Origin: an uncultured Bacteroidales bacterium
GTDB lineage: Bacteria > Bacteroidota > Bacteroidia > Bacteroidales > UBA932
Assembly (NCBI GenBank): GCA_946187865.1
Contig: CAMHST010000015.1
Span: 1 to 46,925 of the forward strand
DNA length: 46,925 nt
Direction: 5' to 3'
The translations under genes and the position numbers were made by a program. The notes under the pieces were generated by a model. That model made no database searches, was not told the origin of the DNA, and saw only the letters and a program-made list of their open reading frames with translations. Of this stretch, positions 16,718-23,970 are shown piece after piece. Position 1 is the stretch's first letter. Every line of letters begins with the position of its first letter.

Positions 16718-18370
16718 ATGTATAATAAAAAGTACCCTCATTACCTTGAGCGGCTTCAGGCCGCCACCCGGAAATACTGGGATAAACCGGCTCTGAATAC
16801 CATCGGCGGGGATTCCTTTACCTACGCACAGATGGCAACCGATATCGCCCGCTTCCATATCGTATTCGAAAAGGCCGGCTTCAAGAAAGGAGACAAAATC
16901 GCCCTTTGCGCCAACAACGGCGCCAAGTGGGGCTTCGCCTATCTGGCCGTCAACACCTACGAAACCGTCATCGTTCCCATCCTGGCAGATTTCACGCCGG
17001 AAAGCGTGATGGGTCTGGTGAACCACTCGGACAGCATCGCCCTTTTCACCAACTCCGCCCGCTGGGCCAAGATGGATCCCGAAAAGATGCCCGCCCTCAA
17101 GGTCGTCTTCGACGTAGATAACTGGGAAGTCCTGTTCTGCCGGGATCCCAAAATCAAGGAAACGGTAGATAATCTGGACAAACTCTTCGCCGAGAAATAC
17201 CCCAAGGGGTTCGGCCCTGACGATGTTGTCTTCCCTACGGACAACTGGGACGACCTCTCCACCATCAACTACACCTCCGGCTCCACCGGAGACCCTAAAG
17301 GCGTGATGCTCACCTACCGGAACTTCTCCGCCAACGTAGATTACAGCCAGCGTAACGTTCCCGCCGGCGACAAGATGGTCTCCATGCTGCCCATGGCCCA
17401 CATGTACGGCCTGGTGATCGAGTTCCTGTACCCGCTGTGCAACGGCACCTCCATCTACTGGATGAGCAAGGCTCCCACTCCGGCAGCCCTCCTGAAGGCC
17501 TTCGCCGACGTAAAACCGTACCTGCTGATCACCGTTCCGCTGGTGATGGAGAAGATCTACAAGAGCAAGGTGAAGCCCACCCTGGACAAGCCCCTCATCA
17601 AGTTCCTCACCAAGATTCCCGGCATCAACAACATCATCTACAACAAGGTGAAAGACGGCCTGGTACAGGCTTTCGGCGGAAACGTGCAGGAATTCATCAT
17701 GGGCGGCGCCGCCCTGAACCCGGAAGTGGAACGCCTGTTCAAGCGCATCAAATTCCCCTATCTGGTGGGTTACGGCATGACGGAAGCCTGCCCGCTGCTG
17801 GCCTATGAGCACTGGACCAAGTATGTGGCCGGCTCCTGCGGCAAGGCCGTAGACGTGGCCGAGGTCCGGATAGACTCCGACGACCCGCTTCACGTAGTGG
17901 GAGAAATCCAGGCCCGTGGAGAAAACATCACCATCGGCTACTATAAGAATCCGGAGGCCACGGCCAATGCCTTCACCGAAGACGGCTGGCTGCGCACCGG
18001 AGACCTGGGCATTATCGACGCAGAAGGCAACATCTTCATCCGCGGCCGCTCCAAGAACATGATCCTGGGACCTTCCGGCCAGAACATCTATCCGGAAGAA
18101 CTGGAAGCCGTGGTGAACAACCAGCCCTACGTGATGGAAAGCGTCGTGGTAGACCGTGGCGGCAAACTGGTCGCCCTGGTGTTCCTGGACGAGCAAGCCA
18201 TCGCCAAAGCCCTCCTGGACCCCGAAGCCAAGGCCGAAATCCCGGAGAACATCAAGCTGGGCGCCAACCGCCAGTTCCCCGCCTACAGCCAGATCGCCAA
18301 GGTGGAGATTATGGACAAACCGTTTGAAAAAACGCCCAAGATGAGCATACGCCGCTTCCTGTACAAGTAG
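16718..18370 (+). CDS. Long-chain fatty acid-CoA ligase (AMP-binding)
   Basis: A 550-residue member of the adenylate-forming superfamily, without signal peptide. Core motifs are present: the phosphate loop YTSGSTGDPKGVML near residue 189, the GYGMTEACPL motif near 350, WLRTGDLG near 425, and the C-terminal FEKTPKMSIRRFLY. It activates a fatty acid to acyl-AMP and then acyl-CoA (or acyl-ACP) for membrane lipid synthesis or salvage. The short 550-residue form with KYP..LERLQ at the N-terminus is the usual Bacteroidales type. It is monocistronic, with its own promoter and a bidirectional terminator. Confidence 0.9.
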   Translation: MYNKKYPHYLERLQAATRKYWDKPALNTIGGDSFTYAQMATDIARFHIVFEKAGFKKGDKIALCANNGAKWGFAYLAVNTYETVIVPILADFTPESVMGLVNHSDSIALFTNSARWAKMDPEKMPALKVVFDVDNWEVLFCRDPKIKETVDNLDKLFAEKYPKGFGPDDVVFPTDNWDDLSTINYTSGSTGDPKGVMLTYRNFSANVDYSQRNVPAGDKMVSMLPMAHMYGLVIEFLYPLCNGTSIYWMSKAPTPAALLKAFADVKPYLLITVPLVMEKIYKSKVKPTLDKPLIKFLTKIPGINNIIYNKVKDGLVQAFGGNVQEFIMGGAALNPEVERLFKRIKFPYLVGYGMTEACPLLAYEHWTKYVAGSCGKAVDVAEVRIDSDDPLHVVGEIQARGENITIGYYKNPEATANAFTEDGWLRTGDLGIIDAEGNIFIRGRSKNMILGPSGQNIYPEELEAVVNNQPYVMESVVVDRGGKLVALVFLDEQAIAKALLDPEAKAEIPENIKLGANRQFPAYSQIAKVEIMDKPFEKTPKMSIRRFLYK

Positions 18371-18396
18371 TACCGTGCGGGTTTGACCAAAAAAAG

Positions 18397-18425
18397 GCCG
18401 GCCACGGAGATGATTCCGGGCCGGC
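18397..18425. terminator. Bidirectional terminator between acyl-CoA ligase and aguB
   Basis: GCCGGCC (18397-18403) pairs with GGCCGGC (18419-18425). The hairpin has A-run and T-run flanks on both sides, so it can stop transcription of both convergent genes. Confidence 0.8.
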
Positions 18426-18435
18426 TTTTTATTTA

Positions 18436-19320
18436 TTACTTGCCGTAACGCTTGAGCAGGACGTCGTAGGCGTCTATCCGGCGGTCCCTGAGGAAGGGCC
18501 AGCCCCTGCGCACGTACTCGCACTGGTCCATGTCAAGGGTTACCACGCGCACACCTTCTTCCTCCTTCTCAAACTCCGTGAGCAGTTCTCCCTGGGCGCC
18601 GGTAGCAAAGGAATGGCCCCAGAAGTCTATGCCGGTGCTCTGCCCGGTGGGATCCGGTTCCACGCCCGTCCGGTTCACCGTGATAACCGGCAGCCCGTTG
18701 GCCACGCTGTGCCCGCGCTGGACCAGCTGCCAGGCCTGGCGCTGCTGCGCCTGCTCCCAGTCCGGGTCTGTGGGAACGCCGCCGATAGCCGTGGGATAAA
18801 TGAGCATCTCCGCTCCGGCGAGCGCCATAGCACGGGCGGCTTCCGGATACCATTGGTCCCAGCACACCAGTACGCCCAGTACACCCACGGAAGTACGGAT
18901 GGGCTGGAAGCCCAGATCCCCGGGGGTGAAGTAGAATTTCTCATAGAAAAGAGGGTCGTCCGGGATGTGCATCTTGCGGTATTTCCCCGCTATGCTGCCA
19001 TCCTTTTCCAGCACCACGGCCGTATTGTGGTACAGTCCGGGCGCACGACGCTCGAAAAGCGACAGCACCAGGACCACGCCCAGTTCCTTGGCCAAAGCCC
19101 CGAAACGCTCCGTAGAGGGCCCGGGAACAGGCTCTGCCAGGTCACACAGGGAGGCATTCTCCTGCTGGCAGAAGTACAGGCTGTTGTGCAGCTCCTGCAA
19201 CACCACCAGCTGCGCCCCTTGGGCCGCACAGGCACGGACGCCCTGCTCCAGACGCAGGATATTGTCCTCGATATCGGCCGTGCAGTGCTGCTGCACCATA
19301 CCCACTTTCAATGTTCTCAT
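18436..19320 (-). CDS. aguB: N-carbamoylputrescine amidase
   Basis: A 294-residue nitrilase-superfamily hydrolase that turns N-carbamoylputrescine into putrescine, CO2 and ammonia. The catalytic triad is visible: E43 in VVLQELHNSLYFCQ, K116 in YRKMHIPDDP, and C153 in GVLVCWDQWYPEAAR. The sequence FYEKFYFTPGDLGF and IGGVPTDPD are typical of AguB rather than other nitrilases. With aguA it completes the agmatine route to putrescine. Its upstream region contains the large inverted-repeat element 19337-19457 and no clear -7 box, so it is either transcribed from the HAD gene or controlled through that element. Confidence 0.93.
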   Translation of the reverse strand: MRTLKVGMVQQHCTADIEDNILRLEQGVRACAAQGAQLVVLQELHNSLYFCQQENASLCDLAEPVPGPSTERFGALAKELGVVLVLSLFERRAPGLYHNTAVVLEKDGSIAGKYRKMHIPDDPLFYEKFYFTPGDLGFQPIRTSVGVLGVLVCWDQWYPEAARAMALAGAEMLIYPTAIGGVPTDPDWEQAQQRQAWQLVQRGHSVANGLPVITVNRTGVEPDPTGQSTGIDFWGHSFATGAQGELLTEFEKEEEGVRVVTLDMDQCEYVRRGWPFLRDRRIDAYDVLLKRYGK

Positions 19321-19336
19321 ATTCTGTTATTTCTAT

Positions 19337-19457
19337 GATGTCCTGTATCCCTTCCAAAGCCTGTGGCCACCCTCGGCCACATAAGAGGGAGGGGCCCGCC
19401 GGCCTTGCCGGTGGGAGGGGTCACGAAGTGACGGCTCTGGAAGGGATACAGGTCATC
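19337..19457. repeat. Cloverleaf-like inverted repeat element
   Basis: Arms of 25 bp (19337-19361 and 19433-19457) pair at 23 positions; the core CCTGTATCCCTTCCA (19342-19356) is perfectly complementary to 19438-19452. Inside are three hairpins: TGTGGCC/GGCCACA (19362-19381, perfect), CCCGCCGGC/GCCGGTGGG (19395-19415, one G-T pair, 3-nt loop) and GTCAC-GAA-GTGAC (19420-19432, perfect). GGGAGGGG occurs twice (19387-19394, 19413-19420) around the middle hairpin. The outer arms touch the first and third hairpins without a spare base. It ends 1 bp before the HAD gene stop. It may be a non-autonomous repeat (REP/MITE-like), a structured RNA or an attenuator. Confidence 0.8.
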
Positions 19458-19458
19458 G

Positions 19459-20298
19459 TTATTTATATCTGGTATATTGCCGAAGTTCATTGTCGGCCTT
19501 GATCTTGTCGATGATGGCGCACACCAGGCGGAAGGTGCGGCTGTCCCGGGTGTAGGAGGCCGGGGTGATGAAATTCACCCTCCCCTGTTTCAGAAGCTTC
19601 CGCGCAGTTTCCTTCTTTCCGGGCCGGGCCGGGTCGAACACGGCGATGGCATTGCCCCCGAACATGTTCACCAGCTTCATGGAAGGCACATCCGTGTCTC
19701 CGTCCCCGAAATAGATCATGTTGGTGAAGGGAATACGTTTCTGGTCGTCCGCCCAGCTTTCGTTCACCCGCTTGGCGTCCCGGGAAGAGAAAATCCCCTT
19801 TTGGATCTTGAACAGGTACTGGGTTTTGGCGGTGAAGTCCACGGCGATTCCCGGCCATTCGGCCTCTCCGTTTTCGTCGTAGATAAAGCTGCCGGCAAAC
19901 ACATGCTTGAACTCCCGGGCGATGGGAGAGCCCTCGATAATCTCTTCCAGGCCAGAGGAATTGATGTAATGTTCGATGATCACCCCGTGCTCCTTGCCAT
20001 AGGCATTCACATTGCGGAACCACTCCCGCACGCCCTCGTACAGCTTGATATCTGCACCATACCGGCGGAATCCTTCCCGGGTGAGCCGGATTCCGTTCTT
20101 GCGGGCCTCGTCGTGCATCAGTTTCATGTAGGCCAGGATGTTGGAGGCGTCCTGGCCGATGGCGATACCGTCGCTCTTGGCCCAGAATTCCTCCGGCGTC
20201 TGGCCGATGGCCTGGATGAACCCGAACTCCTGCATATTGCCCGGAGAGAGGGTTCCGTCGAAGTCGTAGATTAATCCGATGATGGGTTTGCGTCTCAT
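19459..20298 (-). CDS. HAD-family phosphatase (phosphoserine-phosphatase-like)
   Basis: A 279-residue cytoplasmic hydrolase. HAD motif I is DFDGTLSP (nucleophile D12, acid D14), motif III is the Lys of AKTQYLFKIQKG, and motif IV is YFGDGDTDVPSM. The cap region (residues 25-120) includes ILAYMKLMHDEAR and WFRNVNAYGKEHGV. The closest relatives I recall are annotated phosphoserine phosphatase or simply haloacid dehalogenase-like; the substrate is not certain. The frame is open up to 20343, but the -7 box at 20328-20321 lies inside it, so the ATG at 20298 (MRRKPIIGLIYDFDG) is the start. Confidence 0.87.
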   Translation of the reverse strand: MRRKPIIGLIYDFDGTLSPGNMQEFGFIQAIGQTPEEFWAKSDGIAIGQDASNILAYMKLMHDEARKNGIRLTREGFRRYGADIKLYEGVREWFRNVNAYGKEHGVIIEHYINSSGLEEIIEGSPIAREFKHVFAGSFIYDENGEAEWPGIAVDFTAKTQYLFKIQKGIFSSRDAKRVNESWADDQKRIPFTNMIYFGDGDTDVPSMKLVNMFGGNAIAVFDPARPGKKETARKLLKQGRVNFITPASYTRDSRTFRLVCAIIDKIKADNELRQYTRYK

Positions 20299-20320
20299 AA
20301 AGCGTCCTTGATCAAGAGCA

Positions 20321-20328
20321 CAAAGATA
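20321..20328 (-). promoter_or_regulatory. -7 box (TATCTTTG) for the HAD gene
   Basis: TATCTTTG on the minus strand, directly after the T-run of the ompA-type terminator. Its -33 region would lie in the terminator hairpin itself. Confidence 0.6.
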
Positions 20329-20329
20329 T

Positions 20330-20357
20330 AAAAAAAAGGACACTCCGAAAAGTGTCC
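20330..20357 (-). terminator. Rho-independent terminator of the OmpA gene
   Basis: AGTGTCC/GGACACT arms (20338-20344 and 20351-20357) with a 6-nt loop, followed on the minus strand by eight T residues (20337-20330). Confidence 0.88.
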
Positions 20358-20379
20358 CTTTAAGATTGTGTAAGATAAC

Positions 20380-21612
20380 TTACTTGACCTCGATGGTAAC
20401 AACGCGGTTCTTGGCGGCGGTGTTGAACGGGTTGATGGTGTCGCCGTGAGCGCTGCACTCAATGTTGCTTTCCTTGGCACCAGCCTTGGTGAGGAAGTCG
20501 ATAACGGTCTTGGCGCGCTGCTCGGAGAGCTTCTGGTTGCCACGGGCGGAACCGGTCTGCTTGTCAGCGTAGGCGTTGATGGCGAGCTTGGTGTCCCCAT
20601 CCACAGCGTTCTCGCAGAAGTACTCGAGGTGAGCCTTTTCACGAGCGGAGAGCTTGGAGGAACCCAGGTCGAAGTAAACGCTGAGCGGAGTGGCGTTGGT
20701 CACCTCAACAGCGGTGAACTTGCCGTTCTCGAAGAGGTAGGTCTGGCCGTTCACAAGGTTGCGGTAAGGAGCGAGCTCTTTCTCCAGGGAAGCGATCTTG
20801 TCCTTGAGCTGTGCATTCTCCTTCTCCAGGGCAGCCACCTTCTCGGCGAGGGCGTTGTACTGCTCGGTGGTGAAAGGAACGGGGATCACGACAGGGGTGA
20901 TGGAGCTGTGACGGTCGAAGTTGGTCTTGCCAAGGTTGAAAGCGAGGCCGGCGGTGGCGCTCGGGAACATGATCAGGCGACCGGAGTTGTTGGTGTAGGC
21001 GGCAGCCTTACCCACGAGGGCCATGAGGTCCAGGGTGAGGTTCACGCGATTGCTCAGGCGGAAGGTGTTGTACAGACCGGCACCGGCGGCATACTCGAGG
21101 TTGTTGTTGGCACCCTTGCCGAAGACGTTGCGGCGGTTGCTGACATCCAGCACACCCATGGTGGCGTAAGGAACCAGGTTCCAGACGCGGGTCTCTTTGT
21201 AACCGAACACGCTGTTGGTGAAGTTCCACATCACATCACCGTGAACATAGTTGAAACCGAAGGGAGAACCGGCTTTGACGCCCTGGATGTTCAGACCCTG
21301 CTTGGCGTTGTTCCAGAAGCCGTGCCAACCGGCGCGCAGACCGATGGCGGGAGTGAACCACTTACCTACGTTGACATCGGTAGCGAGACCGATATTGCCC
21401 CAAGTGTTAGGATGCAGGGCGCTGGAGAACACAGAGTTGATACCGGCACCGACACCGATCCAGATGTTGTCGAAGGCCTTGTTGGTCTCATAGGCGCCGC
21501 GAACGATCTTGCCGTTCTCGTCGCGGTTGGCATCCTCCTGCGCAAAAGCGTTTACGGAGAAAAGGAGGCTTGCGGCTGCAAGAGCTCCCATAAGCATTTT
21601 GATACCTTTCAT
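20380..21612 (-). CDS. OmpA-family outer membrane porin
   Basis: A 410-residue outer membrane protein. Signal peptide to about residue 25 (LFSVNAFAQE). Residues 45-235 form a beta-barrel rich in alternating aromatic and glycine residues. A coiled coil follows (NALAEKVAALEKENAQLKDKIASLEKEL, about 255-285), then an OmpA peptidoglycan-binding domain (VYFDLGSSKLS, INAYADKQTGSARGNQKLSEQRAKTVIDFL). It ties the outer membrane to peptidoglycan and is typically very abundant in Bacteroidales. Own promoter (21679-21672), a leader of about 54 nt containing a small CCCCATAGGGG hairpin, and its own strong terminator. Confidence 0.92.
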   Translation of the reverse strand: MKGIKMLMGALAAASLLFSVNAFAQEDANRDENGKIVRGAYETNKAFDNIWIGVGAGINSVFSSALHPNTWGNIGLATDVNVGKWFTPAIGLRAGWHGFWNNAKQGLNIQGVKAGSPFGFNYVHGDVMWNFTNSVFGYKETRVWNLVPYATMGVLDVSNRRNVFGKGANNNLEYAAGAGLYNTFRLSNRVNLTLDLMALVGKAAAYTNNSGRLIMFPSATAGLAFNLGKTNFDRHSSITPVVIPVPFTTEQYNALAEKVAALEKENAQLKDKIASLEKELAPYRNLVNGQTYLFENGKFTAVEVTNATPLSVYFDLGSSKLSAREKAHLEYFCENAVDGDTKLAINAYADKQTGSARGNQKLSEQRAKTVIDFLTKAGAKESNIECSAHGDTINPFNTAAKNRVVTIEVK

Positions 21613-21671
21613 AATAAGTATTAAGTTTTAAAGTTTGTTCTATCTGCCCCCCTATGGGGTCTAATCAACTG

Positions 21672-21679
21672 CAAATTTA
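21672..21679 (-). promoter_or_regulatory. -7 box (TAAATTTG) for the OmpA gene
   Basis: TAAATTTG on the minus strand, 59 nt before the ATG at 21612. Confidence 0.6.
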
Positions 21680-21739
21680 AGCATTATTTCTGGAGTTAAC
21701 AAACTTTTCAACAAATTTTTAAATTTTTTAAAAGAAACG

Positions 21740-21747
21740 TATCTTTG
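21740..21747 (+). promoter_or_regulatory. -7 box (TATCTTTG) for uvrB
   Basis: TATCTTTG, 19 nt before the GTG start of uvrB at 21767; upstream DNA is very A/T-rich (UP-element-like). Confidence 0.6.
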
Positions 21748-21766
21748 TAAATCAAAAGGAAAAACC

Positions 21767-23968
21767 GTGAAATTCAACCTCCAATCCAGTTATCAGCCCT
21801 CCGGAGACCAGCCCGAAGCCATCGACCAGTTATGCCAGGCATTGCAGCAGGGCGTGCAGGATGTGACCCTTCTGGGCGTCACCGGATCCGGCAAAACCTT
21901 CACCATGGCCAACGTGATCCAGCGCCTGCAGCGCCCCGCCCTGATCCTGAGCCACAACAAGACCCTGGCCGCCCAGCTGTACGGCGAGTTCAAGGCCTTC
22001 TTCCCGGACAACGCCGTGGAGTACTTCGTCTCCTATTATGATTACTATCAGCCGGAGGCCTACATCCCCACCACCGATACCTATATAGAGAAAGACCTCA
22101 GTATCAACGATAAAATCGACGAGCTCCGGGTCAGTGCCGCATCGGCCCTGATGAGCGGCCGGCGGGACGTGATCGTGATCTCGTCGGTCTCCTGCCTCTA
22201 CGGCATCGGCAACCCGGACGACTTCCACGACCAGACCGTCACCGTCCGCAAAGGCGAACAGATGGCCATGACCCGCCTCCTGTACAAGATCGTGGACGCC
22301 CTGTATTACCGCACGGAGACAGACTTCAAGCGCGGCAGCTTCCGCGTACGGGGAGACACCGTGGACATTTTCCTGGGCGGAGCGGACTACGCCGCCCGCA
22401 TCGAGTTCTTCGGGGACGAGGTGGACCGTATCGCCCTCATCGACCCTGTCACCGGCGCCGTCTTCGAGGAAATGGACAAGATAGACCTCTACCCCGCCAA
22501 GAACTTCGTCACCTCAAAGGAGAAGGGGGCCAAGGCCGTGAGCCAGATTCAGGACGACCTGGTGAAACAGGTGGAATACTTCGAGTCCATTGGCAAATTC
22601 CTGGAAGCCAAGCGCCTGAAACAGCGCGTGGAATACGACATAGAGATGATCAAGGAGATGGGCTACTGCCCCGGCGTAGAGAACTACTCGCGCTATTTCG
22701 ACGGCCGCAAGCCCGGCCAGCGCCCCTTCACCCTGATCGACTATTTCCCGGAAGACTTCCTCTGCTTTATCGACGAAAGCCACGTCACCCTTCCCCAGAT
22801 CCGGGCCATGTACGGCGGCGACCACTCCCGCAAGGAAACCCTGGTGGAATACGGCTTCCGCCTTCCCGCCGCCTCCGACAACCGTCCCCTCACCTTCGAC
22901 GAATTCGAGGGCGTGACAGGCCAGACCGTGTACGTGAGCGCCACCCCGGCCGACTACGAACTCCAGAAATCGGAAGGACTTGTTGTAGAGCAGATTGTCC
23001 GCCCCACCGGCCTGCTGGACCCGCCCATCGAAGTGCGCCCCACCAAGAACCAGGTAGACGACCTGATGGAGGAAATCCGCAAGCGGGCCGACGCCGACGA
23101 GCGCGTCCTGGTGACCACCCTCACCAAGCGCATGGCGGAAGAGCTGGACAGCTACTTCACCAAGATGGGCGTCCGCTGCCGATACATCCACTCCGACGTG
23201 GACACGGCCGAGCGCGTAGAGATCATCGAGGATTTCAAGAACGGCCTCTTCGACGTTCTGATCGGCGTCAACCTGCTGCGCGAAGGGCTGGACATCCCCA
23301 CCGTGTCGCTGGTGGCCATCCTGGATGCGGACAAGGAGGGCTTCCTGCGCAGCGGCCGCGCCCTCACCCAGACCGCCGGCCGCGCCGCCCGCAACATCCA
23401 CGGCCTGGTGATCATGTATGCCGACACCATCACCCAGTCCATGGACGAGACCATCCGGGAAACCGCCCGCCGCCGCGCCAAGCAGCAGGAATACAACAAG
23501 AAGCACGGCATCACCCCGCAGCAGGTTCAGATCCGTCCCAATATCCTGATGAGCGAGCTGGTCCGCTCCGGCGAGGACACCACTCACGTGAGCGGCTTCC
23601 TGAACCCGAACCTGCGCAACAGCGTCACCGGTCACGTGAGCGCCCGGGACTCCGTCTCGGACCCCACCTACGTCCCCAGCGCCTCAGAGCTGGGACGGGG
23701 CGACGTCAGCGTGGGCCTGGGCCACGACGCCCGCCGCGAAGGCACGTCGGCCTATGTAGACGGCTACGTGGCGGCAGACCTGGCCGCCGTCCTGCAGGAT
23801 CCGGTGATCCGCAGCATGTCCCGCGACCAGGTGGAAAAGGCCGCCTCGGAAGCCAAGCGCAAGATGCAGAAAGCCGCGGCAGACCTGGACTTCACCGCCG
23901 CCGCCAAGTATCGCGACGAGATGTGGGCGCTCCAGGAGTACCTCAAAGTCTGGAAAGAAACGCCGTAG
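21767..23968 (+). CDS. uvrB: Excinuclease ABC subunit B
   Basis: A 733-residue UvrB, starting with GTG. It is the helicase-like damage-verification subunit of nucleotide excision repair. Walker A GVTGSGKT (37-44), the beta-hairpin [27 protein letters not shown], and QTAGRAARN in the helicase C-terminal part are present, as is the UVR motif near the end ([16 protein letters not shown]). It is about 60 residues longer than usual: an extra stretch of about 605-675 ([16 protein letters not shown]...[13 protein letters not shown]) lies between the helicase core and the UVR motif. It converges on the RelA gene with only 2 bp between stop codons. Confidence 0.95.
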   Translation: MKFNLQSSYQPSGDQPEAIDQLCQALQQGVQDVTLLGVTGSGKTFTMANVIQRLQRPALILSHNKTLAAQLYGEFKAFFPDNAVEYFVSYYDYYQPEAYIPTTDTYIEKDLSINDKIDELRVSAASALMSGRRDVIVISSVSCLYGIGNPDDFHDQTVTVRKGEQMAMTRLLYKIVDALYYRTETDFKRGSFRVRGDTVDIFLGGADYAARIEFFGDEVDRIALIDPVTGAVFEEMDKIDLYPAKNFVTSKEKGAKAVSQIQDDLVKQVEYFESIGKFLEAKRLKQRVEYDIEMIKEMGYCPGVENYSRYFDGRKPGQRPFTLIDYFPEDFLCFIDESHVTLPQIRAMYGGDHSRKETLVEYGFRLPAASDNRPLTFDEFEGVTGQTVYVSATPADYELQKSEGLVVEQIVRPTGLLDPPIEVRPTKNQVDDLMEEIRKRADADERVLVTTLTKRMAEELDSYFTKMGVRCRYIHSDVDTAERVEIIEDFKNGLFDVLIGVNLLREGLDIPTVSLVAILDADKEGFLRSGRALTQTAGRAARNIHGLVIMYADTITQSMDETIRETARRRAKQQEYNKKHGITPQQVQIRPNILMSELVRSGEDTTHVSGFLNPNLRNSVTGHVSARDSVSDPTYVPSASELGRGDVSVGLGHDARREGTSAYVDGYVAADLAAVLQDPVIRSMSRDQVEKAASEAKRKMQKAAADLDFTAAAKYRDEMWALQEYLKVWKETP

Positions 23969-23970
23969 GG

